Shown: piece after piece, positions 62,901-64,000 of the stretch
How positions within the stretch are numbered: the stretch's first letter is position 1
Layout: each line of letters starts with the position of its first letter
Origin: Bacteroidales bacterium
GTDB taxonomy: Bacteria > Bacteroidota > Bacteroidia > Bacteroidales > Paludibacteraceae
Reading direction: 5' to 3'
Assembly (NCBI GenBank): GCA_004557405.1
Contig: SFDZ01000003.1
Span: 62,001-126,000 of the forward strand
DNA length: 64,000 bases
Notes under the pieces: model-generated
Database searches by the model: none
Told to the model about the DNA's origin: nothing
The model's input: the letters and a program-made list of their open reading frames with translations, nothing else
Program-made: the position numbers and the translations under genes

Positions 62901-63460
62901 AGAGCAACGAGCATCCGTATGCGCACAACATGTCGATATTCGGTTACTCCGAAGATGTTTGCGCTACCGACAAACTCTATGCTGTGGTGAACGGCGAAAT
63001 TCGCGGCGAGGCTGTACCTGTTGTTTACGACGACCGCACGCTGCTCTGTATCTCGGTAGCGGGCGACAACACTCACGACGAAGTACACTTCCTCCGTGTA
63101 CGCGAAGACGGTACCTCGCTATCGAGCACCACAGTGGCTTATGCGCCCGACAATGTCAGTGGCGAACCTGCGGCACCACTTCACATAGTGTTCGACGCAC
63201 CGGCAGCCACCACCGGCATGACCCTCTACCCGATACCGGCCTCCACGCAGTTGACACTGTCGGCCATAGTACAACCAAGCGTATCGACCCGCATCGACAT
63301 ATACGATGTGATGGGCAAAATGGTGTACACTTCGGCAGCCGAAAAAACCGATGGATTCGTTTTGCGCTCCATCGATGTTAGTTCGCTCGTTGAGGGCACC
63401 TACTTCCTGCGCTTTGTGCATGGCGATGAGGTAGAAGTTCAGAAATTCATCAAATTCTAA
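53918..63460 (+). CDS. Giant (3180-residue) secreted LamG-domain T9SS surface protein
   Basis: A signal peptide (RIFVLACLLMLVGINAFA) starts the protein. Approximate layout: Fn3-like domains 280-600; LamG 1 620-790 (LYFSGSGS, GNIDEVRIWNRAL); carboxypeptidase-regulatory-like domain 888-960 (PVEGAYFTIDG, GEFEIDVPVGVHEV); an unassigned region to about 1890; Fn3-like 1895-2030; an SbsA-type Ig start 2040-2090; LamG 2 2094-2260 and LamG 3 2295-2480; the Ig continuation to about 2590; a BACON-like domain 2595-2690; a DDILAAFDGKECIGVA domain 2690-2810; a WNWISF-type domain 2810-2985; T9SS sorting domain 3095-3180. The sorting motif is YPIPAS instead of YPNPA. No enzyme motif was found. It starts 27 bases after the lectin-like gene. 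Confidence 0.88.
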   Translation: MKRQVTNSTRIFVLACLLMLVGINAFAYTDWNRDWCKVEWKVKEGVIHHEIRYYQSWGSMGDGHCGFNKDENPDGAILTCGTYTIKFYCNTDGGLTIKEDGGLTITDHTDGDDYISFDVPITTAQMNTEVTTKLTGKWWRRGATGDQSVSEEWNTSCQWNRSDFQVSSPVATSNYDVANNRPAIKIPWSRTSNGNAYTYGDIKLCNTSKNQWSTEGKTSFGGSTTSGPFYLYVDGSNPLKLNNVNRVIVYQSYTPSKNSSISYNTQSSEIIIPAYPQVDEFEAEANLSQRTIKLTWSIPNAPADYYIADNFVIKYKKKDLEGNTESGYPKYKYVAYKGGVINYSTEIALQEGEDNLYDFEIYRETTKNKSAWSCFTKKIDNLAVNTNHARPTDAHVTLSSDQKTATVTWKTSGSVWSDGTRFTITRINNTYSSSDDITLTKADFNSGKYEDKMIRLCNNYTYKLSIAPNDNFEAVTPVYTEEEISPFKLGTIDDFDASKGYFSDKTELTWSTTGSFDNYIIERRIYNTNDIFRQVQSVSASSTSSTYLINDATSLAGTIYEYRVYGLLNCGGNILSSADTLYSIGFRTPTGDFYGRVTFQDGQAVDSVEVRLETTDEISGQSLYFSGSGSTAKVDDTSLLSDNSLPVTLQAWIKPADVSSTTAQHIIYKRNMYDLGISAGKPYFSVGNAKISAAKALSNTQFTHLSGVYDKDAGKIYLYINDSLATSATCSTAPTKSTYAVTLGEGYKGNIDEVRIWNRALDSNEISTDYTRYLIGNESKLAAYYTFDYITGKAFYDQSYVGSNYNEHHGTLSGVTLSDVCPSINQLGYKALTDVSGTYAIRAVPYYGNGTAYTLYPRKGTHQFDPASEIRFINSNTQSHTVNFVDNSSFKVSGTVVYQGGTYPVEGAYFTIDGVTAMKANGEWIYTDAKGEFEIDVPVGVHEVRVMKTGHTFLNDGRITQSNGQDRNYQDILTGLLLEDITKVQYVGRICGGPIQEAYPVGFSLSKNNLADNMTITLTPKREAYALDTIGHSVSIDHHVLTSHAGETPKTTTVEYNKGNIVIHVNNETGEFVAPVYPEQYTVTLGVYKHEAIPGDKSDLDLTNAVRAIYETYTYQDSALIDPDNQALGYKVVEYTDSVPYMQKQVFTKRYRAQIEVKQRDFQGNSMPYFGDETMITTNLIGEKDTVLLYDAATGKYLFDKPVFTQNETYFLGYEIFEEFLYYTDAVGHIDSTKIDRVPVEDATVGFGSQHFAYSDTLVADENYWQVTIDQPTMDNATGSVNATFVYGESDNPTSVNWENPMGNTNGEAYILGCHQTGVNFVTAGPDKLLTVLRDPPGSNSYSYLEKGTTFTESNTYRGGLEHEGTEIFTNGVKSETFTITLANTPASSTGTSNVALETESGLSAGVKQSAQYTGANTKTTVTTVTQRFQTSDDPLYVGANGDVYVGYSTNITFGSTLVSTIVPKATYDTLGADAYVSTYTSNDKYALVQTRGLSMSQSFNTLFAYPQIYLEQTLIPNLEDVRNSLLLLPGTRNEATLQDSANINNRCYYMSTVPAGDENFGQPGYYNAYLAANQIDSVASINQSIAKWYKVMSDNDSIKVKASKQLQNFSFHAGSPVEYSEQYSTIVSSVNSFDITVGAIVSNDFMLSAGGGTTKFAFEEHTGMVQGGEFTDDMEASHAKGFVLAESGDDDYLSVDVLYENNGWKSSDEEYGVSGPGLGSGAANENSVETKESFPTFVFRTRGGATSCPYEGEYTAVHWKNHESEVIDAATMQLEVPTISVDKNFQENIPSGEAATFTLHLRNNSETGEDQTFDIIPYDRTNPNGAIITIDGNPISGSRLAYHVPASEDLQKTLSVRKGTVLNYDSLGIILISQCQNDPNSFIPLISDTVYVTAHFTPSCTSVRVGAPSNNWTYNTKCASDTVAGIVRHYMPITLTDFDVNYTDFDHIELQYKATSASDDEWITLAYYYDNDSLVDAMVDKGFNALRIQSENLGNIFYNFYMDELPDQRYDIRAVSFCNINNQLYANESEIVSGIKDMYNPRLFGAAKPANGILTVTDEIRLDFNETIAEGLLTKNNFSVTGIRNGAATTHDVAIQLDGKAAYLSTELSKNYSAKDLTIEGWIKHDYAQNATIFSHGDTRSSLAFSIDNQNYVTVRFGKTTVRSNKPTALEAGSWNHVALTYNSATSLLTAYVNWVAVVEATVDDYDGIGLFQIGRDIASESGYFNGKVDQFRLWNACRSSGQLQVNSAVQLSGNDVGLIGYYAMDEARGTATADKARGVNLVLYNAEWALPEGFATRFDGQSGYFEINSSATVCTADMDYTLGFWFKAAAPQVNAIMLSNGDGVNNTSENPKNLFAVGWNASGELCYRNNGYETVVPGNWADDTWHNFAFTVSRSSGHARIYIDGQLQTYITADMVGGISSDRIFVGACGWHDIPSSTHVVVDRFFNGSIDEIRLWKLYRTQAQMEQLDDEKLDGSELGLLAYYPFEHYITFQGVPELQYTLKDFVTNDTLLVTRHGNTIQSSDIAPVKTKGAVSSLTYDFVVNNDALIITLKEDDYRIENTIVNFTATDVRDVNGNSILSPITWSAYIDRNQLMWQEDEINIQKKQYDEYTFKVGITNKGGFVQNYTIENLPSWLTATPEAGTLNPTKSATIEFSINSGLNVGTYNEVVYLVDAQNVSEPLSINVVVTGEEPTWTVDKNAYEYNSSVFGQMRFEGVFSMDEDDILAAFDGKECIGVAHTSYNAATDMYYVLLTIYSHTAKSTKPIMFRMYDASTGIIYQAEPSQPITFAAQQIVGTPMEPVIFDGGALMFANINLKKGWNWISFNLANEALNNINAALAEGNWSDGETVKNLHSFADYVEAKQMWVSGGRLTSFNNSEMYLFHVNEDKTLAVSGTEIDPTSVSIAIAPNRWNYISYLPQTVLSVKSALAGYEASNGDVIKSQNGFAMYYGNEWIGSLETMRPNEGYMFKSTATTTKTLTYPSKVSTVNRAPQSNEHPYAHNMSIFGYSEDVCATDKLYAVVNGEIRGEAVPVVYDDRTLLCISVAGDNTHDEVHFLRVREDGTSLSSTTVAYAPDNVSGEPAAPLHIVFDAPAATTGMTLYPIPASTQLTLSAIVQPSVSTRIDIYDVMGKMVYTSAAEKTDGFVLRSIDVSSLVEGTYFLRFVHGDEVEVQKFIKF

Positions 63461-63473
63461 TGTATAGAAAACT

Positions 63474-63938
63474 ATGATTACAATAAACAAAACATTCGCA
63501 AGCGGATCGCACTTGAAACAACTGCTCGTACTCACTGCCATCGTTGTGGTGGCAGTGATGAGCGGCTGTCGCAAAAAAGAGGTAATAACCAAATACGACA
63601 ATCCAAATTGGCAATTCACCGACACGCTGTCATACACCTACATCAGCGCCACAGCGGTGATAGCGCTACCGGACAACCTGCAACCCTACATCGACGAACA
63701 CGACCAAATGGCCGTGTTCGTGGGCGATGTTTGCCGCGGTGTTGCCAATCTGGAAGACGGGCTGTTCAACTTTTCGATACCCACCGCCAACGCCGAAGAG
63801 GAATCGCAAGCGTACTTCCGCTACTGGAGCAACCGCACGGGCTATATGTATCAATCAGCGGAACCAGTAGTCGTCAAAAGCGATGCCCGCATAGGCACTA
63901 CCGCCCAACCGAAACAAATCACACTAACCGTTCTTTAA
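63474..63938 (+). CDS. Lipoprotein sharing a domain with the giant T9SS protein
   Basis: A 154-residue predicted lipoprotein. The hydrophobic stretch LLVLTAIVVVAVMSGC gives a lipobox with the acylated cysteine at residue 32, followed by RKKE. The mature part holds a domain with DQMAVFVGDVCRGVANLED, a late YFRYWSNRTGYMYQSAEP and IGTTAQP. The same order of motifs occurs near residues 2690-2810 of the giant protein encoded 13 bases upstream. The lipoprotein may anchor or pair with the giant at the cell surface; that is inference. The following gene starts 4 bases after its stop. Confidence 0.8.
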   Translation: MITINKTFASGSHLKQLLVLTAIVVVAVMSGCRKKEVITKYDNPNWQFTDTLSYTYISATAVIALPDNLQPYIDEHDQMAVFVGDVCRGVANLEDGLFNFSIPTANAEEESQAYFRYWSNRTGYMYQSAEPVVVKSDARIGTTAQPKQITLTVL

Positions 63939-63942
63939 GTTT

Positions 63943-64000
63943 ATGAAACGTCTATCTGTTTTTTTGATTGTACTTGTCGTTGTCGGCCACTCGTTTGCGC
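63943..64000 (+). CDS. Start of an exported protein gene, cut by the window end
   Basis: ATG at 63943 opens a frame beginning MKRLSVFLIVLVVVGHSFA, a typical signal peptide, and runs to the window end. It lies 4 bases after the lipoprotein gene, so it belongs to the same operon. Nothing more can be said about the product. Confidence 0.65.
   Translation, partial: MKRLSVFLIVLVVVGHSFA

Noticed and set aside
55832..63088. Long minus-strand open frames (for example 524 and 577 codons) opposite the giant protein
   Set aside because: They are antisense shadows of the 3180-residue gene, with basic or low-complexity composition and no family motifs.

Overview
The window is chromosomal DNA of a Bacteroidales (Bacteroidota) bacterium of moderate GC content. 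Four things point there: promoters of the Bacteroides type (TTTG or TTG, 20 bases, TAnnTTTG); no Shine-Dalgarno sequences before the ribosomal genes; the Bacteroidota order of the str/S10/spc/alpha ribosomal cluster with secY-map-infA-rpmJ and no tuf; and type IX secretion (T9SS) C-terminal sorting domains. The presence of T9SS cargo argues against the genus Bacteroides itself; I cannot name a species. No rRNA, CRISPR array, transposase or prophage is visible. No gene-free gap exceeds about 250 bases.

Layout. 1-1.5 kb (minus): the start of a secreted protein, then gcvH and folK in an overlapping pair. 1.6-3.3 kb (plus): sppA. 3.4-9.2 kb (minus): one operon frr, BamA/TamA-like barrel, rsgA, LtaS-type sulfatase, orphan histidine kinase. 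9.4-11.8 kb (plus): recJ and a DUF975 membrane protein gene broken by one in-frame stop. 11.9-16.5 kb (minus): tamB. 16.6-18.2 kb (plus): tsaD and an exosortase-family gene. 18.2-19.2 kb (minus): tRNA-Met, then a HIT protein and greA. 19.4-23.2 kb (minus): U32 peptidase (TrhP-like), acetyltransferase, comM-like ATPase, small membrane protein. 23.4-24.7 kb (minus): tyrS. 24.8-27.3 kb (plus): an SDR enzyme fused to a zinc-ribbon-like tail and a PCMD-like secreted protein. 27.3-27.6 kb (minus): DUF721.

27.7-45.8 kb (minus) is one continuous translation and secretion cluster: rpsL-rpsG-fusA-rpsJ-rplC-rplD-rplW-rplB-rpsS-rplV-rpsC-rplP-rpmC-rpsQ-rplN-rplX-rplE-rpsN-rpsH-rplF-rplR-rpsE-rpmD-rplO-secY-map-infA-rpmJ-rpsM-rpsK-rpsD-rpoA-rplQ. 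It has a clear promoter ahead of rpsL and a hairpin terminator after rplQ. rpmJ and rpmD are genuine short genes recovered by reading the sequence.

46.0-64.0 kb is the accessory, surface-protein part. A 1514-residue T9SS protein lies on the minus strand. Facing away from it is a plus-strand group: a small T9SS protein, an 801-residue repeat/lectin-like protein lacking a signal peptide, a 3180-residue LamG-containing T9SS protein, a lipoprotein that shares a domain with the giant, and the signal peptide of a further exported protein cut by the window end. The last four are spaced by 4-27 bases and look like one operon encoding an uncharacterised cell-surface assembly. This is the best candidate here for an undescribed system.
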